Assembly (NCBI RefSeq): GCF_013004065.1
Contig: NZ_CP053084.1
Span: forward strand, 682,001 to 746,000
Source: Limnobacter sp. SAORIC-580
GTDB lineage: Bacteria; Pseudomonadota; Gammaproteobacteria; Burkholderiales; Burkholderiaceae_B
Direction of reading: 5' to 3'
Length of the DNA: 64,000 nucleotides
Below, piece after piece: positions 17,968 to 27,070 of the stretch. Numbering within the stretch: the stretch's first letter is position 1; the number at the start of each line of letters is the position of its first letter. The translations under genes and the position numbers were made by a program. The notes under the pieces were generated by a model. It made no database searches. It was not told where the DNA came from and saw only the letters and a program-made list of their open reading frames with translations.

Positions 17968-19053
17968 ATGTTGATCAATATTTCAGATGCCCAGGTCGTG
18001 CAACCTTTGTTGCAACGCAAATCCCTGTCGCCCGAGCATTTGTATCTTTATTCCGGCAAACATTACAACCCGGGTACGCGCGTGGCCGGGGAAAGCCTGG
18101 TGGCGCTGGAAACTGAACTGACCCAGTCCACTTTGCTGTACCTTCAGGCGCAGGATCTGTTTGAAGAACTGGATTGTTGTTACAAGGTGCTGTCCAAAGC
18201 ATTGGTGGATGAAGAACCAGAGACTTTTGTGCTGGTGATGGACGAGCTTGCAGGGCGGTTCAAGCACATTGCCATTCATCACTTCGACCTTGCTTATGCC
18301 TACCTGGCCTGGCACACGGCAGACGATTACCCGGTGATGCACCACATGCTGGTGGCTTTGACCCTGTTTCGGGTGGGTTTGTGCAGCAATCGGTTTTCCG
18401 ATGAAGAACTGACCTCGCATTTGAAAGCCGCATTGACCATGAACATCAGCATGTTGACCTTGCAGGCACGTTTGCGGGCTCAAACCGAACCGCTGTCGCG
18501 CGATCAGCGGGAAACAATTCGCAAGCACCCGGAGCAAAGCGCCAACAAGTTGAAGTTGCTGGGTGTGAAAGATGAAATCTGGATTGAATCGGTGCGCATG
18601 CACCACGAGTTGCCCGATGGTTCGGGGTATCCAAACCAGGTACCGAACAACAATGTAGGTTCTGTGCTGTTGAGTGTGTGCGATTCGTTCAATGCAAGAA
18701 TGGCCCAGCGTGACTACCGCAGCAATTTCACGGCGGAGCAGGCTGTGAAAGACCTGTTTGCCCATGCCGATCACTTGTACAGCTGCTTCACGGCCATCAT
18801 TCTTGAAGAGTTGGGAATTTACCCGGCTGGCAGTTTGGTGCAATTGACAGGCAGTCAAATTGGCTGCAGCCTGATTCGGGGTGAAACTGCAATCAGCCCT
18901 GTGGTGCTTGTGTTTCGCAATTTGCCCAGCCCGGGCCCGGGGGCAGCCTTGGTGGACACCTCAACCGATGGCCACAAAGTACGCAACGCCCTGCCCAGGC
19001 GAGACCTTGGCAAATTGCCAGGCTTGCTGGAGCTGCTGTCCAAGGTGGTTTAG
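17968..19053 (+). CDS. Degenerate HD-GYP domain protein
   Basis: 361 residues. Residues about 130-290 align by eye with an HD-GYP c-di-GMP phosphodiesterase: LSRDQRETIRKHPEQSANKLKLLGV, HHELPDGSGYP (about 212-222), then VLLSVCDSFNARMAQRDYR. The metal-binding HD pair (HDIGK in active enzymes) is absent: the equivalent stretch reads LTMNISMLTLQARL. It may bind c-di-GMP or proteins without hydrolysing. The N-terminal region (HLYLYSGKHYNPGTRV) looks like the N domain of HD-GYP regulators. It is convergent with the kinase gene, the stops overlapping by 4 bases. Confidence 0.75.
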   Translation: MLINISDAQVVQPLLQRKSLSPEHLYLYSGKHYNPGTRVAGESLVALETELTQSTLLYLQAQDLFEELDCCYKVLSKALVDEEPETFVLVMDELAGRFKHIAIHHFDLAYAYLAWHTADDYPVMHHMLVALTLFRVGLCSNRFSDEELTSHLKAALTMNISMLTLQARLRAQTEPLSRDQRETIRKHPEQSANKLKLLGVKDEIWIESVRMHHELPDGSGYPNQVPNNNVGSVLLSVCDSFNARMAQRDYRSNFTAEQAVKDLFAHADHLYSCFTAIILEELGIYPAGSLVQLTGSQIGCSLIRGETAISPVVLVFRNLPSPGPGAALVDTSTDGHKVRNALPRRDLGKLPGLLELLSKVV

Positions 19054-20033
19054 AACGATCCGCGTTCAGGCAATTGAAGGCTGGCGACCGTTTGATTGCC
19101 CACGCGGTTTAATTTCAGGGTGATGTGGTGGCGAGAGGCGATGCGCTCGGCGGTGGCCAGGCCAATGCCTTCGCCTTCAAATTCGTCGTTGCCGTGCATG
19201 CGGTGAAACAGCTGAAATTTTTGGGCATCGTGAGTTTCCGAGAAGCCCACGCCATTGTCGATGATTTCCAGGTTGCTCGGGCTGCTCTGCCGAACAATGA
19301 TTTTTGGAGATTCAACCGGTTTGGAGAATTTCACGGCATTGTCGAGCAACTCTTTGAATGCTTTCATCATCATTGGCTTGTCAAAACGCCATTTGCCCTG
19401 CACCTGAATTTCAATCGGTACGGGCGAAAAGCCGAAATGCTCGTTCACCACTTGCAGAAGTGTCTCGTTCAGGTCGTGCAGTTGAACATTCAATGGGCAA
19501 ACACCCAGGCGCAGGTATTCAATCAGGGCGTCCAGCAACACACCCATGCGTTTGCCATTTCGGCGAATTTCTTCAAGTGATTTGCTGGCCTCGGGGGGCG
19601 CATTTTCGCCGAGGTCGTCGGCGAGGAAAAAGGAGTAGGCGTCAATGGCGCGAAGCGGTGCCCTGAAGTCGTGTGCAATGGTTCCAGACAACCAGTTCAA
19701 CTGGCTGAGCAAATCATTGTTCTCTTTCATTTGTCGCTGCGTTTCTATGTCGACACTCAGATTGAGTTGGCCCAATGCCTCTTTCAGGCTGTCAATTTCA
19801 GACTGCTGGGCAAGCAGCATTTGTTCATGTGACTTTTGGGTTTCTTTCAACTGCTCGCGCGCCAGGGCCTGTTGGCGTTTCATTTCGCTGCGCAATTTGC
19901 TGGACAGCGATTCCAGCGCAGTCTGCTTGCTGCGCAGGTCGTTGAGTTCAAGTTGTTGGCTGGCGGCCTGCTCGGGTGTCAGCAGCCGTTGGCCGGTGAC
20001 AAAAGACAGCAGTTTAAGCAGCAGGCGCAGCAC
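19050..20033 (-). CDS. Soluble sensor histidine kinase with N-terminal coiled coil
   Basis: 327 residues with no membrane segment beyond a weak N-terminal hydrophobic stretch. Residues about 20-100 form a long charged coiled coil, then comes the HisKA H-box (GTIAHDFRAPLRAID, phospho-His near 120) and the HATPase: N-box KELLDNAVKFS, G1 IIDNGVGFS, F-box KFQLFHRMH, G2 GEGIGLATAERI. The lineage resembles phytochrome-type kinases but lacks a recognisable sensor domain. It begins 8 bases after the DUF3613 gene, so it may be the last gene of the tad operon. No response regulator is adjacent. Confidence 0.85.
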   Translation of the reverse strand: MLRLLLKLLSFVTGQRLLTPEQAASQQLELNDLRSKQTALESLSSKLRSEMKRQQALAREQLKETQKSHEQMLLAQQSEIDSLKEALGQLNLSVDIETQRQMKENNDLLSQLNWLSGTIAHDFRAPLRAIDAYSFFLADDLGENAPPEASKSLEEIRRNGKRMGVLLDALIEYLRLGVCPLNVQLHDLNETLLQVVNEHFGFSPVPIEIQVQGKWRFDKPMMMKAFKELLDNAVKFSKPVESPKIIVRQSSPSNLEIIDNGVGFSETHDAQKFQLFHRMHGNDEFEGEGIGLATAERIASRHHITLKLNRVGNQTVASLQLPERGSF

Positions 20034-20041
20034 GTGAAAAT

Positions 20042-20347
20042 TTAGTTGGTCTTGATGGTTGAAACTTGGGACACGGGCGCTTTCTGGTCTTTTGCACCAA
20101 TGGAGTCGGTGTAAGCCCGGTAGGCTTTGCCTGCCGATTCAGCCCTGTAGGCTTCGACTTCACCCCGGTTAATGCCCTCGGCCTGCTCTTTCAGCCAGGT
20201 ACGGGTGCTCAAGCCAGTTTCAGCATCGGTTGTGCCGGAAATGTGTGATGAGCCCTGATTCGTGTTGGCAGTGCTGTCTTGTGCGCTAGCCAGCAGGGGA
20301 GAGGCGCATAACAAAGCGGCCATTATCCACGGAGTGTTTGAGTTCAT
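20042..20347 (-). CDS. DUF3613 secreted protein of the tad locus
   Basis: 101 residues: a signal peptide (ends LLASAQ, about residue 22), then a Ser/Thr-rich linker and the short helical DUF3613-like segment TRTWLKEQAEGINRGEVEAYRAESAGKAYRAYTDSI. Proteins of this kind are found at the end of tad pilus operons, as here, and their role is unknown. The start overlaps the tadD stop by 4 bases (ATGA). Confidence 0.65.
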   Translation of the reverse strand: MNSNTPWIMAALLCASPLLASAQDSTANTNQGSSHISGTTDAETGLSTRTWLKEQAEGINRGEVEAYRAESAGKAYRAYTDSIGAKDQKAPVSQVSTIKTN

Positions 20348-21180
20348 TGGGTATTTCCTTTGGCGTCAAAACGCCTTTTGATGGAATTGGCTTGCGACAT
20401 CACCTGGTTGCGAGTGTTGTCAGACCACTGCAGGCGATCTGCGATGTCCATGGCCATGTTGAAATCGTCAAATACCAAGCCCCACAAGGCGAGGTTGGCC
20501 ATGATCTTCGAATCGCCACTGGCCAGCTGATTGGCTTTCATCAGCGTGTTGTAAGCCGGTTCTTTCTGGCCTTCCAGCAAGTAAACCAAACCCAGGTCCG
20601 AGTAGGCATTGATGTTCAGCGGGTCCACTTGAATGGATTTCTCCAGTCGGGTTGCCGCGGTTTTCAAGTCGCCACGTTCAATGGCCACTTTGCCCAAGCC
20701 GTACCAAACCGGCCCGCTTTTTTGTTGACCTTGACCGCTCAGCAATGATTTGTAGACAAGCTCGGCCTGGTCCAACTGGCTGGTTTTTCGCAGCGAATCG
20801 GCGCGCAGTTGCTTGCTTTGCCGGTCCGATCCCCATTTCTGGTCATAAGCATCCAGGTGAGCCAGGGCCGCGTAAGCGTTGTCTTGTTCAATCATGGTTT
20901 GAACAAGTTTCAGGTGCAGGTTCTTCTCGCGTTCAGCGCGGGCTTTTCGGGTTTGTTCGTCTTCCCGGTCAAGTTCTTTGCGTTCGGCTTCGATCAGTGC
21001 GTCTTGGGTGGGGCTTGTGGCACTGATATTGGGCGCACTGGGCGTAGTAGCAGGTTCGGGGGCTGGCGCAGGTGCATTGGGTGCCTGCTGCGGTGTTGCA
21101 CACGCAGCAAGAACCAAGGGCAAGGCCAACATGGCCAGTTGCCGACTGAATTGTCCTGAAATTAGACGACTGCTCAACAC
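20344..21180 (-). CDS. tadD: TadD-like TPR lipoprotein
   Basis: 278 residues. Lipobox LVLAA|C at about residue 27, a Pro/Ala-rich linker, then tetratricopeptide repeats (AYAALAHLDAYDQKW, AELVYKSLLSGQG, KTAATRLEKSIQVDPLNINAYSDLGLVYLLEGQKEPAYNTLMKANQLA). TadD is the outer-membrane pilotin-like TPR protein of the tight-adherence secretion system. It follows tadC after 2 bases. Confidence 0.85.
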   Translation of the reverse strand: MLSSRLISGQFSRQLAMLALPLVLAACATPQQAPNAPAPAPEPATTPSAPNISATSPTQDALIEAERKELDREDEQTRKARAEREKNLHLKLVQTMIEQDNAYAALAHLDAYDQKWGSDRQSKQLRADSLRKTSQLDQAELVYKSLLSGQGQQKSGPVWYGLGKVAIERGDLKTAATRLEKSIQVDPLNINAYSDLGLVYLLEGQKEPAYNTLMKANQLASGDSKIMANLALWGLVFDDFNMAMDIADRLQWSDNTRNQVMSQANSIKRRFDAKGNTQ

Positions 21181-21182
21181 GC

Positions 21183-22136
21183 TTAACCTCCAACCCGTTC
21201 AAATGCACGAATAATGGAGATGATACCGGGACCGCCGGTCATGATCAGCAAGGCCGGCAGCATGGTAATCACCATCACACCAGTCAGTTTAACAGTCAGT
21301 TTGCCCATTGTTTCTTTGGCGTTGGCTCTTTCTTTTTCGACAAGTCGATCTGAGAACTGTTTCAATGGTTCTTGAACAGCACCACCAAACTTCTCAATTT
21401 GCTCCAAAACCTGCACAAATGATTTGAATTCGTCGCTTGAATACATGTTGCTCATTCGTTTCAACATGACAATCCAGGGCACGCCAGACTTCACTTGAGC
21501 GCGAGATCGGCGCAACATGCGGCCCGTGATGGGTACAAGGTCGTACAGTTGCGAGGTCATGACTTCAATGGATTGATCAACGCTCAAGCCTACGCCTTGC
21601 AACAAACGCATCACGTCAACCACAGCCACCAGTTCTCGCTCGAAAGCGGCTTCACGGCCTTCTCCAACCGTTTTCAGGTACCACTTGGGTGCCATGAAAC
21701 CGATGCCGGTCACTGCAATGACCTGAATCATGGGAATGGCACCAAAGCCTGCATCCCAGTTCAGGAAAAGCCCGATGGTCAAACCAAGAAGCCCAAGTGC
21801 AATGCGGATCAGTACAAACCGGCTCAGGTCTTCTTCACGCCCAAAACCCGCCCGGCCCAACAGTTTTTTGTCTTCTTCTTCTACAAAATAGGTGAATGCC
21901 TTTGTTTTGCTGAATTGTTGGCCAAGCCGCTCAATGCGGCCTGTGAGCACGCTGGTTGGAACCTGATTTCGCATGTTCGCCGAGCTTTGCACCTTGCGAC
22001 GAAGTTCAGTGTATTCATCAATACGCGCCAGCGCTTTTTCTTTGCGGCTGGTTTGGCTCAGAAGGCTCCACGCCAGACCGACAAAACCCAGACCCAGCAA
22101 GAAGATGCCGATTGCCAGTAATGTGTTCATGTCCAT
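21183..22136 (-). CDS. tadC: Tad platform protein TadC (type II secretion F domain)
   Basis: About 317 residues from the ATG at 22136, which has an AAGGG Shine-Dalgarno 7 bases upstream; an upstream extension of that frame has no such site. Hydrophobic segments at the N terminus and mid-protein flank a cytoplasmic GspF/T2SSF domain (LVAVVDVMRLLQGVGLSVDQSIEVMT, VLEQIEKFGGAVQEPLKQFSDRLVEKERANAKE), with a C-terminal hydrophobic end. TadB and TadC form the inner-membrane platform on which TadA drives pilus assembly. Confidence 0.9.
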   Translation of the reverse strand: MDMNTLLAIGIFLLGLGFVGLAWSLLSQTSRKEKALARIDEYTELRRKVQSSANMRNQVPTSVLTGRIERLGQQFSKTKAFTYFVEEEDKKLLGRAGFGREEDLSRFVLIRIALGLLGLTIGLFLNWDAGFGAIPMIQVIAVTGIGFMAPKWYLKTVGEGREAAFERELVAVVDVMRLLQGVGLSVDQSIEVMTSQLYDLVPITGRMLRRSRAQVKSGVPWIVMLKRMSNMYSSDEFKSFVQVLEQIEKFGGAVQEPLKQFSDRLVEKERANAKETMGKLTVKLTGVMVITMLPALLIMTGGPGIISIIRAFERVGG

Positions 22137-22146
22137 GATGGCGCCC

Positions 22147-23055
22147 TTAAATGCTCTTGACCATGCGATAGATGATCGCAGCGCCAGCAATTTGCAAGAT
22201 ACCTGCGACAAACAGCAGCATGCGGCCGGTGTCGTCATTCCACATGGTGCCCAGGTATGCCGGGTTCAGCGTCAAGATAATGCCGGCCAGCGCGGGTGTT
22301 AAGCAGCACATGAAAACGGCCGACATGCGGGCCTCTGATGACATTGCCAGCATTTCCTGATGGTGTTGCTCACGATCGCGCAGGTACTGTGCAAGGCGAC
22401 CCAGCAAAATGTCGCTTTTACCACCGTAGTTCAGTGCCAGTGCCACAACGGATGCAATCAATTTGAATTCGCTCAGCCCATACACCCGCGCAAGGCGGTG
22501 CATGGCCTGGTCCAGTTCCAGGCCTGCATACTGCATTTGAACAGCCAGGCCAAGCGCTTCTTTCAAGGGTTGTTCGGCGTTTTCAAGCGCGGTATTGAAT
22601 GACACGGTCAGGCTGTAGCCCACCGCGCTGACACGCACTACGCCGTCCAGAAAGTTGGGCAACTGCCCCAGCATTTGAAGCCTGCGTTTGCGTTGGCGAT
22701 ACAGCACATAAGCGGCAATGCCCAGAATGGCGAGAATGAGTGCGCCGGCAGCGCTGGCTGCACCTCGAAAAACGAAGGCTGCAAGTGAAGGTATCAAGGT
22801 AACCATTGCCACGCGAATGCCCAAGGTGCGGTCAATCGTGAGGCCCGCTGAAATCAGGCTGTCGGTGATCCATTGCGGAATGTATTTTTTGCGCAGGGGG
22901 TCTTTTTCCAGCGCCAGTGGATCTCGGGACTTGCTCAGGGCCACGTCCAGTCGGCTTTCCGCCAGTTTGCGGTTTTGTTCTTCAGCACCCCGGCCCAGTA
23001 ATAGCAGGGCCAGAGAAATGAATACCAAGGCAGCGGCGATCAGTCCGAATGTCAT
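22147..23055 (-). CDS. tadB: Tad platform protein TadB (type II secretion F domain)
   Basis: About 302 residues from the ATG at 23055, which overlaps the tadA stop (ATGA). An N-terminal membrane helix (LIAAALVFISLALLLLG), a central hydrophobic pair, and the T2SSF domain (LPNFLDGVVRVSAVGYSLTVSFNTALENAEQPLKEALGLAVQMQYAGLELDQAMHRLARVYG), ending with two more helices. It pairs with TadC as the assembly platform. Confidence 0.9.
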   Translation of the reverse strand: MTFGLIAAALVFISLALLLLGRGAEEQNRKLAESRLDVALSKSRDPLALEKDPLRKKYIPQWITDSLISAGLTIDRTLGIRVAMVTLIPSLAAFVFRGAASAAGALILAILGIAAYVLYRQRKRRLQMLGQLPNFLDGVVRVSAVGYSLTVSFNTALENAEQPLKEALGLAVQMQYAGLELDQAMHRLARVYGLSEFKLIASVVALALNYGGKSDILLGRLAQYLRDREQHHQEMLAMSSEARMSAVFMCCLTPALAGIILTLNPAYLGTMWNDDTGRMLLFVAGILQIAGAAIIYRMVKSI

Positions 23056-24425
23056 GTCAGGCGGATATGCGAGATTTTCGGGTTTTTGGGGTAGGGCACT
23101 ACAGGCACCCAATTGTCCAGTTCCTGGCCATCAGGTCCGAGTCGGCTTTCATGGCGATACAGGTCTTGAAGCAGAATATTGTCGTCTACAATGCCCGCCA
23201 CTTCCGTGATGCTGTAAATGCGGCGCTTGCCCGAGGGCAGGCGAACAATTTGAACAATCAGGTCGAGCGCCGAGGCAATTTGCCGGCGCAAACTCATTTC
23301 ATTGCCGGTGAAGCCAGCAAAGCCTGACAACATTTCAAGGCGGTGCAAACAATCGCGAGGCGTCGAGGCGTGAATGGTTCCCATAGAACCATCGTGGCCA
23401 GTGCTCATGGCCTGCAACATGTCAAGTACCTCAGCGCCGCGTACCTCGCCTACCACCACGCGGTCGGGGCGCATACGCAGGCTGTTTTTGACCAGGTCGC
23501 GAATTGAAATTGCACCGGCCCCTTCGTGACCGCCGGGGCGGCTTTCAAGCCGAACCACATGGTGGTGGTTCAGTTGTAATTCAGCTGTGTCTTCAATGGT
23601 AATCAAACGTTCACCGGCTGGAATGAATTCAGCCAGCACGTTGAGCATGGATGTTTTGCCGGTGGATGTTGCACCGCTCACCACCAAGTTGCAGCGTTTG
23701 CGAACAGCTTCCTGCATCAATTCATACACGCGAGCATCAAAGGTACCCAGGCCCATCAGGTCTTCGGCGCGCAATGGTGTACTTCTGAATTTGCGAATGG
23801 ACACCACCACGCCATCGCGTGCGAGTGGGGAAATAATGACGTTGATCCGGCTGCCATCGGGCAGGCGGGCATCCACCATGGGGCTTGATTCATCGAGCCT
23901 GCGACCCAGTGGTGCCAGAATACGGCGAACGATACGCAGCAGGTGGGCATTGTCGACGAAGCGGGCCTGAACACGTTCCATGCGGCCCATTTTGGACACA
24001 TACACGTCCTTGTAGCCGTTGATCATCACGTCTTCAACATTGGGGTCTGCCAGCAAGTCTTCGAGAGGGCCAAAGCCCGCAATTTCCTTGTACAGCGAGT
24101 CGGCCACGAAGGCCACTTCAGAATCGTTCAGCGGAATCTGCTTGCCATAGATCAGGCTTTGCACTTCGCCCTGAATGAATTTTTCAAGGGCGCTGTTGTC
24201 CATTTTGGCAAAGGTAGCGCCTTTCTTTTCGATAATGGCCAAAATGTGTTCATGGGCCATTTCTTTCACGTCGGCCAGCACGGCAGAGTCCATGTCGTTG
24301 ACTTTGGCAGTGGCAAACTGCAAGTCCTCTACGGCGTTGGCTGCGTTGGGCAAGGAACCGGCAAGGTGCTCAGGTTCTTTGGGTGTTGGGAGCGGCGCTT
24401 CCTGGCCGAAAATGATGTCACTCAT
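23052..24425 (-). CDS. tadA: Tad secretion ATPase TadA/CpaF
   Basis: 457 residues from the ATG at 24425, which overlaps the tadZ stop as ATGA; an ATG four codons upstream exists but lies inside tadZ. Seen: an N-terminal helical region, MINGYKDVYVSK, Walker A SGATSTGKTS near residue 245, Asp box ERLITIEDTAELQL, Walker B RPDRVVVGEVRGAEVLDMLQAMSTGHDGSMGTIHA and the C-terminal VQIVRLPSGKRRIYSITEV. This hexameric ATPase powers Flp pilus polymerisation. Confidence 0.95.
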   Translation of the reverse strand: MSDIIFGQEAPLPTPKEPEHLAGSLPNAANAVEDLQFATAKVNDMDSAVLADVKEMAHEHILAIIEKKGATFAKMDNSALEKFIQGEVQSLIYGKQIPLNDSEVAFVADSLYKEIAGFGPLEDLLADPNVEDVMINGYKDVYVSKMGRMERVQARFVDNAHLLRIVRRILAPLGRRLDESSPMVDARLPDGSRINVIISPLARDGVVVSIRKFRSTPLRAEDLMGLGTFDARVYELMQEAVRKRCNLVVSGATSTGKTSMLNVLAEFIPAGERLITIEDTAELQLNHHHVVRLESRPGGHEGAGAISIRDLVKNSLRMRPDRVVVGEVRGAEVLDMLQAMSTGHDGSMGTIHASTPRDCLHRLEMLSGFAGFTGNEMSLRRQIASALDLIVQIVRLPSGKRRIYSITEVAGIVDDNILLQDLYRHESRLGPDGQELDNWVPVVPYPKNPKISHIRLT

Positions 24426-25621
24426 TTGTTGAACCATTTCTTGAATGTACCTGCAAGGCCGCCCTGGCCATCACGGTGTTTGCGGTTCGCATTCACTTTG
24501 TCGAGCAACTGGGCCACTGCTTTGGCGTACGGGTCTTTCGAGTCAGCAGCAGACAACACCTGGCCACCATTGACTGCATTAATCAGCGGCGCTCGTCGGT
24601 CGGGCAGGGTGTGTACTGTTTCAATGTTCAGTTTCTTGGCTATCGATTCTGCGTCCAGCGCAACATCTTTGTGATAAGGCGTGACCACCAGGTCAAATGT
24701 CTGGGTTGCAATGCCTTTGTCGTTCAGGCTTTTGATCAACTCGGCGGCGGTCACAATGCCCGGCACCGACTGTGGTGTAAGCACCATGGTGGCATCGGCG
24801 CTTCGCAACAGGCTGGCCACAAATTCAATATTCGAGAACCCGCACAAATCAATCACGATATTCTCGAAAAATGATTTGATCAGATTCAAAAACTTCAGCG
24901 CATCGGATGCGGAAATATCACGCAAGTCCGCCAGGTTTCGTGGCAGTGAAAGTATTGCCACGCCAGTGGCATTGTTGCGGCGAAAGGCGGTTTTCGCCAA
25001 GGTGGCATCAAAGCGTTTCAGGTTGCGCACGCATTCTACAAAGTCCATTGCGCCTTGCTTGTCTTCGGCGGGCAAGTGCACCAGGCCGTCGCCCAAAGGC
25101 AAACCAAAATCAAGCAGCAAGGTACTGTCCTTGTTTTGTTTGGCCAATTGCACGGCCAGGTTGACTGCCAGTGTGGTGGAGCCCACTCCTTGCCGTCCAC
25201 CCAGTACCACCAAGGCGTACCCCTTGCGTTCATTGCTTTGCTTGGGTGCTTTTTCAACCACGCCTGTCAGAATTTTTGTAACTTCGCCAGCGCTTGAATC
25301 AAGGCTTAAAAAGTCTTTCACACCCGAGCGCAAGGCATTGACCACGTCTTCGGTGGAGTCTTTCGAACCCATGGCCACCACCGGTAAGTCGGGTGCCAGT
25401 TCGCGCAATTCTTTGACGATCAGGCTGGCGTCCAAACCCACCTGGGGCGAGTAATCCACCACGGCCATGCTGGGCGATACCAAGCCCACGCGTTTGGTAA
25501 TTTCGCTGAATGTGCCAGATTCGCGCACCAGCATGAAGCGGTCACCCACTGCGTCTGACAGCCAAAGCCAATTGGCGTCAGACCCACTGATGAACAATAT
25601 TCGGGGCATGCTTTGTTGCAT
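24422..25621 (-). CDS. tadZ: Tad localisation protein TadZ/CpaE (ParA/MinD-like)
   Basis: 399 residues. An N-terminal receiver-like domain (PRILFISGSDANWLWL, VVDYSPQ, LPVVAMGSKDSTEDVVNALRSGVKDFL) is followed by a MinD/ParA ATPase domain with a deviant Walker A (LGGRQGVGSTTLAVNLAVQLA), LLLDFGLPLGD, and VIDLCGFSNIEFVASLLRSADATMVLTPQSVPG. CpaE/TadZ places the pilus machinery at the pole. It lies between the secretin and tadA genes. Confidence 0.9.
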   Translation of the reverse strand: MQQSMPRILFISGSDANWLWLSDAVGDRFMLVRESGTFSEITKRVGLVSPSMAVVDYSPQVGLDASLIVKELRELAPDLPVVAMGSKDSTEDVVNALRSGVKDFLSLDSSAGEVTKILTGVVEKAPKQSNERKGYALVVLGGRQGVGSTTLAVNLAVQLAKQNKDSTLLLDFGLPLGDGLVHLPAEDKQGAMDFVECVRNLKRFDATLAKTAFRRNNATGVAILSLPRNLADLRDISASDALKFLNLIKSFFENIVIDLCGFSNIEFVASLLRSADATMVLTPQSVPGIVTAAELIKSLNDKGIATQTFDLVVTPYHKDVALDAESIAKKLNIETVHTLPDRRAPLINAVNGGQVLSAADSKDPYAKAVAQLLDKVNANRKHRDGQGGLAGTFKKWFNK

Positions 25622-25633
25622 CGCTAATTCCCC

Positions 25634-27070
25634 TTAATTGGTGGTGAAGCCGGGAACAGGCTCTTTTGCGGAAGGCAGGAAGAGTTGGCCCCACACGCTG
25701 CGCGGGCGCATGCCCACGTTCTGACCGGGAAGGGCCAAAGCGGGTGCGTCTGCTGCACGGGGTTTTACAAATCGCGGTGTCACAATAATCAGCAGTTCCT
25801 TGTCTTCCCGGCTGTAGGTGTTGCCTTTGAAGAAGGCACCCAGAATCGGAATTTCAGACAACCAGGGCACACGGTTGGCGTTTGCAATAATGTTTCGGCT
25901 GATCAAGCCGCCGATGACAAAGCTTTGGTTTTCGCCCAGTTCAACCGTGGTGCTTGCACGGCGAGTCAAAATGGCGGGAACCAGCACACCTTGAATGGAG
26001 GTGCCGCGAGAGAAGTCGAGATCGCTGACTTCAGGCGACACTTTCAAGGCAATTGTTTTGTTCGACAAAATGGTGGGCGTGAAACTTAAACCCACACCAA
26101 ACTTTTTGTATTCAATACCAATAGTTCCGTTGCCGGAGGGCACGGGAATTGGAATCTCGCCACCCGCCAGAAATGATGCATCCTGGCCAGATTGGGCGAT
26201 CAGTGAAGGTTCGGCGAGAACTTTGGCATAGCCGTCGGCTTGGAGGACATTCAATCCGGATACCAGATCACAGGTAAGTGGTCCAACAGGTTGTCCTTGA
26301 AATAAAGCACTGGTAACCGCACCAACCGCCGCACCGCCTACACACCCTGCACCATTAAAAGCCAAAGAGAATGCATTCGATACACCGCCCGAACCGCTCA
26401 CACTTGCCGGCCCCGCAATTGAGTATGTGAATCCACCACCATTAACTTGACCTGTCAGGTTAATCCCCAAGCGTTGCAATTCACTGCGGGTGAATTCAAC
26501 CACTTTCACATCCACCTGCACAGTGCCAGACGTTTGAATGGTGGCCTGGTCAATCAGTTCTGCAGGTTTGCCGTCACTACCGGGCTTGATCAAACTCTCG
26601 CGCGCTTGCTGATAGGTGCTCACATTCGGTGTTGAACCCGAAAGTTTCAATACCTGCCCCTCGGTTTCAAGGTTCAAGTCTTTCAAGTTGGAGATCGTTT
26701 CAGCCGCCTTGCCAGTGACTGCCACAGTGATCACCCGGGCCATGCTGGCACCGCGGTCCCAAATCAGCAGCGACGTGGAACCTGTTTTCAAACCAGTGAC
26801 CAGCACGCCTGCATTCTTGCCGCCGCGGTCAGTGGGTTTGAGTACGGTGACTGAGGCAATCGTGGGGTCTCCAATCGACACCCGTGCCGGAATACCTGGC
26901 AAGCTGATGACTTTTTGAAAACCAGTGCTCAAGGTGAGCACAAAAGGTGCTGCGCTGCTGGGTGCAGCAGGCGTTTGCCCCACAGCCATCTGGGGGCTGA
27001 TTAGCCCTGCGCAGGCCACCAATGAAATTGCTGCAACCACGCTTTTCAAAGTGATGTTGTTCTTGTTCAT
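25634..27070 (-). CDS. cpaC: Tad outer-membrane secretin RcpA/CpaC
   Basis: 478 residues with a signal peptide (residues 1-31), an N-terminal BON-like/POTRA-like part (QKVISLPGIPARVSIGDPTIASV) and the secretin core: QTSGTVQVDVKVVEFTRSELQRLGI, EPSLIAQSGQDASFLAGGEIPIPV, YKKFGVGLSFTPTILSNKTIALKVSPEVSDLD, ENQSFVIGGLISRN, VPWLSEIPILGAFFKG and ELLIIVTPRFV. It forms the outer-membrane channel for the Flp pilus. The start overlaps the cpaB stop by 4 bases. Confidence 0.94.
   Translation of the reverse strand: MNKNNITLKSVVAAISLVACAGLISPQMAVGQTPAAPSSAAPFVLTLSTGFQKVISLPGIPARVSIGDPTIASVTVLKPTDRGGKNAGVLVTGLKTGSTSLLIWDRGASMARVITVAVTGKAAETISNLKDLNLETEGQVLKLSGSTPNVSTYQQARESLIKPGSDGKPAELIDQATIQTSGTVQVDVKVVEFTRSELQRLGINLTGQVNGGGFTYSIAGPASVSGSGGVSNAFSLAFNGAGCVGGAAVGAVTSALFQGQPVGPLTCDLVSGLNVLQADGYAKVLAEPSLIAQSGQDASFLAGGEIPIPVPSGNGTIGIEYKKFGVGLSFTPTILSNKTIALKVSPEVSDLDFSRGTSIQGVLVPAILTRRASTTVELGENQSFVIGGLISRNIIANANRVPWLSEIPILGAFFKGNTYSREDKELLIIVTPRFVKPRAADAPALALPGQNVGMRPRSVWGQLFLPSAKEPVPGFTTN

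Noticed and set aside
24681..25454. Plus-strand ORF (257 codons) opposite tadZ
   Set aside because: Ser/Arg/Thr-rich antisense frame of a clear MinD-like gene; no start context or motif.
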